Shown piece by piece: positions 44,119 to 53,600 of a DNA stretch of 64,000 nucleotides. Made by a program: the position numbers and the translations under genes. Origin of the DNA: Paenibacillus durus ATCC 35681 (lineage in GTDB: Bacteria > Bacillota > Bacilli > Paenibacillales > Paenibacillaceae). Within the stretch, counting starts at the first letter, position 1; each line of letters begins with the position of its first letter. The notes beneath the pieces are model-generated. The model did no database searches. It saw only the letters and a program-made list of their open reading frames with translations, and was not told the DNA's origin. The stretch lies in the NCBI RefSeq assembly GCF_000993825.1, contig NZ_CP011114.1, positions 1,922,001 to 1,986,000 of the forward strand. Direction: 5' to 3'.

Positions 44119-45540
44119 ATGAGTCATGAATCAAGCTTTCGCATGGAACAGGATTCGCTTGGCTGTGCTTCAGTACCGGAGGATGCCTACTATGGCATTC
44201 ATACCTTGCGGGCGCGGGATAATTTTGCCGTCAGCGGCCGTCCGGCTCATCAGCAGCTCATGCGGGCAATGGTGCTGGTTAAGAAAGCCGCCGCCAAAGT
44301 AAACGGCCGGAATGGGGACATTCCGGAGTCTGCCGCTGAGGCGATTCAGTTGTCCTGCGATGATATTTTGGCAGGTCTGCTGGATGATCATTTTATCGTC
44401 GATGCCTATCAGGGCGGAGCGGGAACCAGCACCAACATGAATGTAAACGAGATGATAGCTAACCGGGCCATCGAGCGGCTTGGCGGAACCAAAGGGGACT
44501 ATCGGCTGATCCATCCGATTGACCACGTAAATCTTTATCAGTCCACGAACGACGTCTACCCGACGGCTCTGCGCATCGCTGTCATCCCGCTGCTGCGTCT
44601 GCTGAGTGAAGAGCTGTCCTCGCTTCAAGAAGCGCTGCAGGAGAAGGAACGGCAGTATGCGGATGTGTTAAGGCTGGGCCGGACGCAGCTTATGGACGCG
44701 CTGCCGATCATGGCCGGGCAGAGCTTCGGCGCATATGCCAAAGCGGTGGCCCGTGACCGGTGGCGGCTGTATAAAGCGGAGGAGCGGCTGCGGGAGATCA
44801 ATATCGGCGGCACGGCTGTTGGCACCGGGATGAACGCGCCGCTTACGTATGCTTATGCCATTACGGAGGAGCTGCGGGAAATGACCGGGCTCGGGTTAAG
44901 CCGCAGTGATTTTCCGATGGATGCCACGCAGAATATGGATGTGTTCGTAGAGACTTCGGGCCTGCTCAAAGCGGCGGCAGTGAATCTCCTAAAAATATCG
45001 GGCGATTTCCGGCTGCTGAATTCCGGCCCATCCGGCGGTATCGGCGAATATAAGCTGCCGGCTGTGCAAGTCGGCTCTTCCATCATGCCCGGGAAGGTCA
45101 ATCCGGTCATTGCCGAAATGGCCGGGTCCGTCGCGATGCGGGTGATCGCCAACGATACGGCGGTAACGCTGGCGGCGGCAAGCGGACAGCTGGAGCTTAA
45201 TGCGTTTACCCCTTTGATTGCCGAATCGCTGCTGGAATCGTTGGAACTGCTAAGCCGTGCAGTGCCGTTATTTAAGGAGCGGTGCGTTCAAGGGGTGACG
45301 CTGGATACCGACCAATGCCAGAAGAATCTTGACCGCTCGGGAGTGATGGCTGCGGCGGTAGTGTCTTATCTTGGATATGACACCGCCGCTGAGCTGGCTA
45401 AGGCCGTCATGGCTACGGGACAGCCGCTTGAACAACTGCTGCAGGAGCGCGGTCTGATGGCAGCAGAGCAAATTGAGGCGAGTCTTCATCCGCTGGAAGT
45501 GACCAAGCCGGGTATTCCCGGAAGCGGCAGAAGGGTCTAA
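44119..45540 (+). CDS. Aspartate ammonia-lyase-like enzyme
   Basis: 473 residues, usual aspartase length. The fumarase/aspartase signature 'GSSIMPGKVNP' carries the flexible catalytic-Ser loop, and 'GGAGTSTNMNVNEMIANRA' and 'QSTNDVYPTA' bind substrate. It would split aspartate to fumarate and ammonia. Located between moaA and hydF in a hydrogenase-maturation operon, it may provide ammonia for the amine bridge of the H-cluster, or fumarate as an electron sink; both are inferences. It starts 9 bp after moaA. Confidence 0.9.
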   Translation: MSHESSFRMEQDSLGCASVPEDAYYGIHTLRARDNFAVSGRPAHQQLMRAMVLVKKAAAKVNGRNGDIPESAAEAIQLSCDDILAGLLDDHFIVDAYQGGAGTSTNMNVNEMIANRAIERLGGTKGDYRLIHPIDHVNLYQSTNDVYPTALRIAVIPLLRLLSEELSSLQEALQEKERQYADVLRLGRTQLMDALPIMAGQSFGAYAKAVARDRWRLYKAEERLREINIGGTAVGTGMNAPLTYAYAITEELREMTGLGLSRSDFPMDATQNMDVFVETSGLLKAAAVNLLKISGDFRLLNSGPSGGIGEYKLPAVQVGSSIMPGKVNPVIAEMAGSVAMRVIANDTAVTLAAASGQLELNAFTPLIAESLLESLELLSRAVPLFKERCVQGVTLDTDQCQKNLDRSGVMAAAVVSYLGYDTAAELAKAVMATGQPLEQLLQERGLMAAEQIEASLHPLEVTKPGIPGSGRRV

Positions 45541-45571
45541 AGAGGTATAGGAAAGTGAAGGAGAACACCTT

Positions 45572-46834
45572 ATGAGCTTGAACGATACACCACGCGGAGA
45601 ACGATTGCACATTGCCGTCTTCGGGCGGCGCAATGCCGGTAAATCGAGTGTAATTAACGCGCTTGGCGGGCAGGAGACCTCGATAGTTTCCCCGGTGAGC
45701 GGTACGACGACCGACCCGGTCTATCAGCCGATGGAGCTGCTTCCGGCCGGCCCGTTGGTGCTTATTGATACGGCCGGACTGGATGACGTTGGCGATTTGG
45801 GACAGCTCCGTATCCACAAAACGATGCGCATCCTTAACAAAACCGATGTGGCGCTGCTTGTGGTTGATGCCGCCCATGGCGCTGACGAATTTGAGCAGGA
45901 GCTGCTGCGGACGATTGCCGCCAAAGAGATTCCGGTTATTGTGATTTTAAACAAAATCGATCTGCTTGCCGTTGAAGGAAATGAAGGAGAGGCCGGCTTA
46001 GGCTTAGCGGCGGCGCGTGCGGAAGCCAAGCTTGGCCGGAGGCCCCTTCCATTAAGTGCCGCCACCGGACGTGGAATCGGCGAATTGAAGACGGCAATTA
46101 CAGCGGCCTTGCCCAGAGGAGAAGACAAGTTCCGGATCGTCGGCGACCTGTTAAGTCCCGGTGACCTGGCCGTTCTTGTCGTCCCGATCGACAAGGCTGC
46201 GCCCAAAGGCCGCCTGATTCTGCCCCAGCAGCAGACTATTCGCGACATCATGGAATGTGATGCGGTAGCTGTGGTGACCAAGGAGCAGGAACTAAGGCAT
46301 ACGCTGTCATCACTGGGGCGCAAGCCGAAAATCGTGATTACCGATTCGCAGGCGTTTCTGAAAGCCCAGGCCGACACGCCGAAGGATGTGCCGTTAACCT
46401 CTTTCTCCATCCTGTTCGCCCGCTATAAAGGCGATCTTCCCCAGCTTGTGCGCGGGGTACGGGCGATCAGCCGCCTGCGTGACGGCGACCGGGTGCTAAT
46501 TGCGGAAGCCTGTACACATCATCGGCAGTCCGATGATATCGCCACTGTCAAGATTCCCCGCTGGCTGCGGGAAAAGACGGGCAGGCAGCTTCAAATCGAG
46601 CATGCCGCCGGCAGTGAATTCCCGGAGGGATTGGAACAGTATTCCCTTATTATTCATTGCGGAGCGTGCATTCTGAATCGCAAAGCGATGCTGCATCGAT
46701 TGGAGGAGGCCGGGGCTACGGGAGTGCCGATTGTCAATTATGGCGTATTTATTGCCTATGTCCATGGCGTATTCCCAAGGGCGATTGAAATGTTTCCGTC
46801 CGCGATGCTGGCTTGGGCGGAGGAAGGGAGTTAA
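45572..46834 (+). CDS. hydF: [FeFe] hydrogenase maturation GTPase HydF
   Basis: 420 residues. HydF is the scaffold on which the diiron subcluster is assembled before transfer to HydA. The N-terminal GTPase has Walker A 'GRRNAGKSS', 'DTAG' and 'NKID'. The C-terminal domain has the cluster ligands in 'CTHH' and 'HCGACIL' (CxH...HCxxC pattern). AAGGAG precedes ATG 45572. It is the last gene of the plus-strand operon and faces hydG. Confidence 0.96.
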   Translation: MSLNDTPRGERLHIAVFGRRNAGKSSVINALGGQETSIVSPVSGTTTDPVYQPMELLPAGPLVLIDTAGLDDVGDLGQLRIHKTMRILNKTDVALLVVDAAHGADEFEQELLRTIAAKEIPVIVILNKIDLLAVEGNEGEAGLGLAAARAEAKLGRRPLPLSAATGRGIGELKTAITAALPRGEDKFRIVGDLLSPGDLAVLVVPIDKAAPKGRLILPQQQTIRDIMECDAVAVVTKEQELRHTLSSLGRKPKIVITDSQAFLKAQADTPKDVPLTSFSILFARYKGDLPQLVRGVRAISRLRDGDRVLIAEACTHHRQSDDIATVKIPRWLREKTGRQLQIEHAAGSEFPEGLEQYSLIIHCGACILNRKAMLHRLEEAGATGVPIVNYGVFIAYVHGVFPRAIEMFPSAMLAWAEEGS

Positions 46835-46849
46835 AGTTGTGTGTTACAG

Positions 46850-46894
46850 AAAAGCACCCGGTTCCTTTTTACAAGGTTCCGGGTGCTTTTTTTT
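46850..46894. terminator. Terminator between hydF and hydG (bidirectional)
   Basis: AAAAGCACCCGG pairs with CCGGGTGCTTTT across a loop of about 17 nt, with T residues on the right and A residues on the left. It can serve both converging operons. Confidence 0.85.
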
Positions 46895-47005
46895 GAAATA
46901 TCAGACTTAATTAGCTGCGCGCCTATCGTTTGGTCTTATATTTTTACGAGAAACGGACCTACCTCTTGTAAAGAGGCCGTCAGGCCGGTTCTTCTTACGA
47001 TGCTG

Positions 47006-48427
47006 TTAGAACCGCAGATCTCTTTCGCCCGCATGAATGCGCTTGAGCTGGTCCATCGTTGTTTTCTTGACCGATTCCTTGGGAATGCGCTCCAGATTTT
47101 CGCGAATGGTCTGCTCGCCGATAGCACGCATTTCCTCGTCGGCGTAATCCAGCAGGTATTCCTGAAAGGTCATCAAGGAATTCGGCTGGCATACATTATG
47201 AATTTGCCCCGACTTGGCCAGCTGCATGAAGCGGTCCCCCGTCCGCCCTTCGCGGTAACAAGCGGTGCAGTAACTGGGAACATAGCCGTCTTGACACAGG
47301 TTCTTGATAATTTCCATAGGAGAACGGTGGTCGCCGACCGTGAACTGCGGTTTGTCGTCTTTGCCTTTATTGACGCTGTACGCGCCGACGCCGGTGGCAG
47401 AGCCTGCGCTGATCTGCGATATTCCAAGCCGTATGATCTGGTCGCGGAATTCCGGGTCTTCGCGTGTAGACAGAATCATGCCCGTATAAGGGACGGCCAT
47501 TCTCAGCACGGCAACAATCTTCGCGAAATCGCGGTCGCCTACAAGGTAGGGATAACTGTCCAGATTCACGTTCTCCGCTTCGCGCAGACGAGGGACGGAG
47601 ATGGTGTGCGGTCCGCAGCCGAATGTCTGCTCCAGATGCTCGGCGTGTTTCAGCATGGCGATAGTCTCGTATTTATAATCATAGAGTCCGTACAGGACGC
47701 CGATGCCAACATCGTCTATACCGGCGCGCATCGCCCGGTCCATGGCGGTCGTGTGCCAGTCATAATGCCCTTTGGGCCCTTGCGGATGGTAATTGTGATA
47801 GCTGGGTCTGTGGTAAGTCTCCTGGAACAAAATATACGTTCCGATCCCGGCATCGGCCAGTTTGCGGTAATCCTCCTCAGTCGTAGCAGCAATATTGATG
47901 TTAATCCGCCGGATACTGCCATTATCGAGCTTGGTCTCGTATATCGTCCGGATACAGTCCAGGATGTAGTCGATGGAACAATGGCGCGGGTCTTCGCCCG
48001 CTTCAAGCACAAGCCGTTTATGGCCAAGCGACTGAAGAACCTTGACTTCCTGGGCGATTTCACTTTGTGTGAGACGGCTGCGCGCAAACTCGGAATTGGA
48101 GTGCTTGTATCCGCAGTAGACACAGTTATTGACGCAGTAGTTGCTGACATAGAGCGGCGCGAACAGCACGATCCGGTTGCCGTAGATCCGTTCCTTGATT
48201 TCCCTGGATACCTGGTACAGCCGTTCCAGCGTATCTTCATCTTCCACATGCAGCAGCACCGCGGCTTCGCGTGAGGTTAATCCTTTGCACTTTCTTGCTT
48301 TTTCCAGGATTTCGGTTATGAGCTTGTTGTCGTTAACCGCCGTCTCCCCGTATTGCAGCGCTCCCTTGATTTCCTCGTCTTGAATAAAATCCGCCTGATG
48401 GCGCTCATTCACTCGGTTCACGAACAT
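47006..48427 (-). CDS. hydG: [FeFe] hydrogenase maturation radical SAM enzyme HydG
   Basis: 473 residues. Cleaves tyrosine to supply CO and cyanide ligands for the H-cluster. The SAM cluster motif CX3CX2C is Cys98, 102, 105 ('CVNNCVYCGY'). 'LVLEAGEDP' and 'ILFQETYH' are typical. The C-terminal CX2C of 'YCTACYREGRTGD' binds the auxiliary cluster that releases the iron-cyanide product. ATG 48427 is preferred; ATG 48457 also lies in frame but has no ribosome binding site. It follows hydE by a few bases. Confidence 0.95.
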   Translation of the reverse strand: MFVNRVNERHQADFIQDEEIKGALQYGETAVNDNKLITEILEKARKCKGLTSREAAVLLHVEDEDTLERLYQVSREIKERIYGNRIVLFAPLYVSNYCVNNCVYCGYKHSNSEFARSRLTQSEIAQEVKVLQSLGHKRLVLEAGEDPRHCSIDYILDCIRTIYETKLDNGSIRRININIAATTEEDYRKLADAGIGTYILFQETYHRPSYHNYHPQGPKGHYDWHTTAMDRAMRAGIDDVGIGVLYGLYDYKYETIAMLKHAEHLEQTFGCGPHTISVPRLREAENVNLDSYPYLVGDRDFAKIVAVLRMAVPYTGMILSTREDPEFRDQIIRLGISQISAGSATGVGAYSVNKGKDDKPQFTVGDHRSPMEIIKNLCQDGYVPSYCTACYREGRTGDRFMQLAKSGQIHNVCQPNSLMTFQEYLLDYADEEMRAIGEQTIRENLERIPKESVKKTTMDQLKRIHAGERDLRF

Positions 48428-48460
48428 CCACTTCTTTCTGAGTTCATTAATGACCATTGT

Positions 48461-49582
48461 TTACCGAACAGCCTGCTTCGTCTGAGGGCGCGACAGCCAG
48501 TCCAAACTATCTCCGCGGCCCATATCGATATGGAAGCCTGCACCTTCAATCCGCTGCTCCAGACAGAACCGGCACTGCCCCGATTCATCACCCGTACAAA
48601 TTTTATTGTCATATAATGTATATTTTGGACGTACGGATAGCGGAGACAGATTAGGCATTACTACATTTGCACCCGCTTTTAGCGCGAGCTCCCGCCCGTA
48701 CGGATGAGCGGTTCCCATGGCTGTGGTAGCCGGAATCAAAGCGCCCGGGACAAACAGCCGCGCGAGTGCAATCATATCTAGTGTGTCCTCCAGAGTTCCG
48801 GCTGGCTCGTCCTTTAAAGGGGTGGCTTGATGGGGCAAAAAAGGGCCGATGCCAATCATATCCGGATTCAGCTCCTTCAGGTACAGCAAATCTTTGGCCA
48901 AATCTTCATGCGTCTGTCCGGGCAATCCAACCATAAACCCGGCTCCGACCTGATAGCCGATAGCCTTCAAGGAACGCAGGCGGTCCCGCCGGTTCTCAAA
49001 AGTCATGGTCGGGTGCAGCGCCTCATACAGGCTGCTGGAAGCCGTCTCATGACGCAGCAAATAACGGTCCGCGCCCGCTTCAAATAACCGGGCATACGTC
49101 TCGTCGTCACGCTCGCCGATCGACAGCGTCACCGCAGTATCCGGATAGCGCCGCTTAATATCAGCAATCAGGCCCGCCAGCTTATCCGTTGTATACCAGT
49201 CGTCCTCTCCGCTCTGCAGAACGAAGGTGCGATAGCCCAGCTCATATCCTTCCCGGCAGCAGTCCATGATTTCTTCGAGGCTCAGCCGATAGCGGCTGAC
49301 TGCCTTATTGGCAGAGCGTATTCCGCAGTACATACAGTTTTGTTTGCATATATTGGAGAATTCAATCAGCCCGCGAAGATACACTCCTGTGCCGTAACGG
49401 GCCACCCGCTTCTGATGCGCAAAAGCATGCAGCCGCCTCCTTGAAGCCGGGTCCAGATTTTCTAGCAGATTGACAATTTCTTCAGAACTGAGCGATTCCT
49501 GAGCATATAAACGTTCCAGTAAATGATCCGTTGAACATCCCTCCCTAAGTTGATCGGATGCATCTTTTTTTGTAATAGACAT
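48461..49582 (-). CDS. hydE: [FeFe] hydrogenase maturation radical SAM enzyme HydE
   Basis: 373 residues from ATG 49582. HydE works on the HydG product to build the diiron centre. The radical SAM motif is 'CKQNCMYC', followed by 'LQSGEDDWYT' and 'LRHETAS'. ATG 49582 has no Shine-Dalgarno sequence. AGGGAGGG at 49539-49546 is 8 nt before an in-frame ACG (49531), which would begin 'TDHLLERLYAQE', the usual place for the family start. The real start may thus be that ACG, giving 356 residues. Confidence 0.93.
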   Translation of the reverse strand: MSITKKDASDQLREGCSTDHLLERLYAQESLSSEEIVNLLENLDPASRRRLHAFAHQKRVARYGTGVYLRGLIEFSNICKQNCMYCGIRSANKAVSRYRLSLEEIMDCCREGYELGYRTFVLQSGEDDWYTTDKLAGLIADIKRRYPDTAVTLSIGERDDETYARLFEAGADRYLLRHETASSSLYEALHPTMTFENRRDRLRSLKAIGYQVGAGFMVGLPGQTHEDLAKDLLYLKELNPDMIGIGPFLPHQATPLKDEPAGTLEDTLDMIALARLFVPGALIPATTAMGTAHPYGRELALKAGANVVMPNLSPLSVRPKYTLYDNKICTGDESGQCRFCLEQRIEGAGFHIDMGRGDSLDWLSRPQTKQAVR

Positions 49583-49651
49583 ACATGAAAATAATGTAAC
49601 AAAAGTAAGAGTTCAGAACTATGAGCTTTCTGCTTGAAATCCCAGGATTGT

Positions 49652-50467
49652 TCAATTGTTGTTTAAGATCGCACAGTCGCTGATACGCTCCGGGCGTGTA
49701 TAAACATTGCATGAATCCTGACGGATAAAACCGACTGTCGTGATGCCGAGTTGTTCAGCCAGCTCAAGAGCCAGGGCTGTGGGCGCGGATTTGGATAGAA
49801 TGATCTCACAGCCGATTTTGGCAACTTTTAATAAGATTTCCGATGAAATCCGGCCGCTGAATGCGATGATTTTGTCATTCAGGTTCATATCGTGCCTTAG
49901 ACAGTGGCCGTAAATCTTGTCGAGCGCATTATGCCGGCCGATATCGCTGCGGGCGAGCAGCACCCCGCCGGTATCGCAAATCGCAGCGGAGTGGACGCCG
50001 CCTGTCCGGTGAAACAGCTCCGCCCCGGCCTGTACGCCCGCCATAAGGCGAAAACAATCGTCAAAGGATAGCGAGACATGAACGCCGTCCATGACCTTGG
50101 CCGTTCTTGCATCGTTAACATAAACGAAGCCGTGACGGCCTCCGCCGCAGCAAGAATTGACATAACGTTTGGCGTACAGCTGGCGGTTAAGATCATTCCA
50201 GCGATCCGTGGAGATGTGTACATAACCCTTATCTTCCTGAATCCACAGATCCTTGATATCTTGAATTCCCCGGATAATGCCTTCCGAGGCCAGATAGCCG
50301 ATAGCCATATCCTCAATGTACTCAGGGGTGCATACGAGGGTCACGAATTCCTCACCGTTAATCTTAAGTGTGACCGGATGCTCCGTCACGATGAGATCTT
50401 GATCTCTGCTGATTTGTCCTTGCCGGTAACGAATAATGCTTTCTTGCCGTTCAAGTCCCCGCTCCAT
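49652..50467 (-). CDS. fdhD: Formate dehydrogenase accessory sulfurtransferase FdhD
   Basis: 271 residues. FdhD carries sulfur from cysteine desulfurase to the molybdenum site of formate dehydrogenase, without which FdhF is inactive. Family motifs are 'TEHPVTLKINGEEF', the Cys pair in 'NSCCGGGRHG' and 'RTGGVHSAAICD...SDIGRHNALDKIYG'. The Cys pair is adjacent (CC), as in Bacillus, not CxxC as in E. coli. ATG 50467 has AAGGGTG 6 nt upstream. Divergent from smc, downstream partner hydE. Confidence 0.95.
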   Translation of the reverse strand: MERGLERQESIIRYRQGQISRDQDLIVTEHPVTLKINGEEFVTLVCTPEYIEDMAIGYLASEGIIRGIQDIKDLWIQEDKGYVHISTDRWNDLNRQLYAKRYVNSCCGGGRHGFVYVNDARTAKVMDGVHVSLSFDDCFRLMAGVQAGAELFHRTGGVHSAAICDTGGVLLARSDIGRHNALDKIYGHCLRHDMNLNDKIIAFSGRISSEILLKVAKIGCEIILSKSAPTALALELAEQLGITTVGFIRQDSCNVYTRPERISDCAILNNN

Positions 50468-50602
50468 TTCTATCACCCTTATTATAGTAAATAATAGAAG
50501 CCACAAAACAACTTTACTACATCACTTTTTGCCATCACTGTCAATTTTATATTTCACAGCCAGGCATATTTTCTGCATACCGCTCTTCGCTGGAGCGTGC
50601 TA

Positions 50603-50631
50603 TGTTAGGTTATGGAACGCTATGGTATAAT
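50603..50631 (+). promoter_or_regulatory. Extended -10 promoter upstream of smc
   Basis: TGG-TATAAT (ending 50631) is an extended -10 element 24 bp before the smc start. The -35 region (around 50603) is weak. Confidence 0.55.
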
Positions 50632-50654
50632 GGGTCGGAGGTGACTGGCGAGGT

Positions 50655-53600
50655 ATGTTTTTGAAACGGATTGAATTAGCGGGCTTTAAATCATTTGCCG
50701 ACAAAACAGAGATGGAGTTTGTGCGCGGCATTACGGCTGTCGTGGGTCCCAACGGAAGCGGCAAGAGCAACATTTCCGACGGCATCCGCTGGGTGCTCGG
50801 TGAACAAAGCGCCAAATCGCTGCGCGGCGGCAAGATGGAAGATATCATTTTTGCCGGAAGCGATGCCCGCAAGGCGGTCAATTATGGCGAAGTGTCGCTG
50901 ACGCTGGACAACGAGGATCACGCTCTGCCTCTGGACTTCAGCGAAGTGACGGTAACGCGGCGGGTTCACCGCAGCGGAGACAGCGAATATATGATCAATA
51001 AGCAGTCATGCAGACTAAAAGATATTACAGAACTGTTCATGGATACCGGCATCGGCCGCGAGGCTTATTCCATTATCGGACAAGGCCGGATTGAGGAAAT
51101 TCTCAGCACCCGTTCCGAGGATCGGCGCGGCATATTTGAAGAGGCGTCGGGCATCGTCAAATATAAATCGCGCAAAAAAGATGCGGGACGCAAGCTGGAT
51201 GAGACGGAGCAGAATCTGCTGCGCATCCACGATCTGATCAGCGAGCTGGAGGACCAGATCGGTCCGCTGAAGGAGCAATCCGAGAAGGCCATCCGCTACA
51301 AGGAACTGAAAGAACAGCTGAAAAATCTGGAAATCTCCGTCTATGTACACCAGATTGAGGGTATTCATGAGGCATGGAAGGACGGCAATGCCAAGCTTGA
51401 AGTTTTGCGGGACGAGCAGCTTCAATTATCGACGGTCGTCACCGCCCATGACGCCAAGCTGGAGAGCGGAAGAGCCGCGCTTCGCCAATTGGAGGAGCGG
51501 ATCGAACAGCTGCAGGAGCAGCTGCTGCGGTACAGCGAAGCATTCGAGAAGAGCGAAGGATTCGGCGAACTGCTGAAGGAACGCCGGCGTCATCTGGAGA
51601 ACAACCGGGAGCAGCTCGTGCAGACCATCGGCTCCGTCGGAGAGCGTTCGGAAGATCGCCAGCGGGAGCTAATGGCGCTGGAAAGCGGCTTGGTGCAGAC
51701 CCGGACTCGCCTTGCGGAGCTGCGGCAGCAAATCGCAGACGAGGAAGCGAGGCTGACAGGCGTTACGGACGGGCTCAGCCAGAGTAAAGAGGAGAGCTTA
51801 AAGAGCGCGCTGCTGGAGCTGATGAATAAAATGGCGCAGGCGCGCAACGAGATACGCTATGCCGACCAGCAGAAAGAAAACCTGGAGCGGCGGATGAACC
51901 GCAGCGCGGAAGAGAGCGGGAAGTGGATCTCGCGGCATAAGGAGCTTCAGCAGGAGCAGGCGAAGCTGAAGGGCCAAATCGAGACGCTTGGCAAGGAGCT
52001 CGCGAAGCTGCGCAAGGACTACATCTCCGAAAGCGAGCAATCGGTGTCCCGGCAGAAGCTGCTCGATGAAGCCCATTCGGGGCTTCGCAAATGGGAGCAG
52101 AAGAGAGAAGCCCAGGTATCCCGGCATGAGACGATGAAGGAAATGCAGGACGACTTCGACGGCTTCATGCTTGGCGTCAAAGAAGTGCTCAAAGGCGCGC
52201 GCAAAGGGCAGCTTAGCGGCGTTCACGGCGCTGTGGCCGAGCTGATCTCCGTGCCTGAGAAGCTGGAGATGGCTGTTGAAACGGCGCTGGGCGCGTCTTT
52301 GCAGCATATCGTCATGGACAATGAAGCCGTGTCGCGCCAAGCGATTTCGTTTCTGAAGCAGCGACAGCTTGGCCGCGCAACCTTCCTGCCGCTTGATGTT
52401 ATCCGGCCGCGGCAGATTACCGGCAGCGACCGGGGGATGATCGAGGGAGCGGAGGGATTCGTCGGAATCGGCTCCGAACTGGTCGGCTTTGAAGGCAAAT
52501 ATGCCAGCATTTTCGGCAGTCTTCTGGGAAATGTCGTCATTGCGGAAAGCCTGGAGCAGGCGAACAAGATTGCAGCCAGATGCCAGTACCGCTACCGCGT
52601 CGTCACTCTGGAAGGCGATGTCGTCAATGCCGGGGGATCGATGACCGGCGGCAGCCAGCACCGGAAGAATACCAGTCTGCTGGGACGCAAACGCCAACTG
52701 GAACAGCTCCAAAGCGAAATCGGCGAAACCGAGCGCCAAATCGACAAGCTAAAGGACAGTATCTCCCGGCTGCGCAAGGAGCAGGAAGATTCGAACGACA
52801 AGCTGGAGAAGCTTCGTCACGGCGGCGACGAGAAGCGGCTGGAGGAGCAGCGTCTCGCCAGCGATTTGAGGCAGCTGGAGCAGGAGCTTCGGCATGTGCA
52901 GGAGCAGGTGGAAAGCGCTGGCGCGGAGCGCAGCGGGTTCGAAGGCGAAGCGAAGCAGCTGGAACAGGCGAGGGCGCAGGCGGCAGCCGATCTCGCTCGT
53001 CTGGAAGAGGAGGAGCAAGCCGCCCATGAAGCGATCCGTCATGCGGAATCGCAGCGCAAGGCGAGCGAGTCCGAGCGGGAAGAGCTTCAGGGCAAGCTGA
53101 CCGGCATGAAGGTTGCGGAAGGCAAGCTGGATCAGGAGATATTTTCCCAGGAGGAGCAGCTCCGAAGACTGAAGGCCGACGCCGGCTCGCAGGACAAGGA
53201 AATGCGTCAGAACCGCAATCTGCTCGATACGATTGAACAGGATTTGAAGACCAATGCCGTGGAAGCCGTCAAGCAGCAGGAAGATCTGAATACCTACCGC
53301 CTGAAAAAAGAAGAAGCGGCGGAGAAGCTGGATTACGCCCGCGCGGAACGAACGTCCTTAACCCGAAAGCTGGAGCTGGAGGAAGGCGAGACAAAGGAGC
53401 AGCGGCAGGCGCTGAAAGCGGTGGACGACCAGCTGCGTGCGACGGAGGTTTCCGTCGGCAGGCTCGACGTCGAGCTCGATAACATTCTGCGGAAGCTGAG
53501 CGACGATTATGAGCTGAGCTACGAGCTGGCGAAGCAGCGTTATCCTGTTCCGGAGGACGTCCCGGCGGCGCAGGCTGAAGTACAGAAGCTCAGACGGAAT

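Noticed and set aside
46841..48274. Long plus-strand open frame of 477 codons opposite hydG
   Set aside because: It is antisense to a well-conserved gene, has no ribosome binding site, and its product has no domain pattern. Open antisense frames are expected opposite GC-rich coding regions.
51798..52739. Minus-strand open frame inside smc
   Set aside because: Lies within the smc coiled coil and hinge coding region; Leu/Arg-rich shadow.
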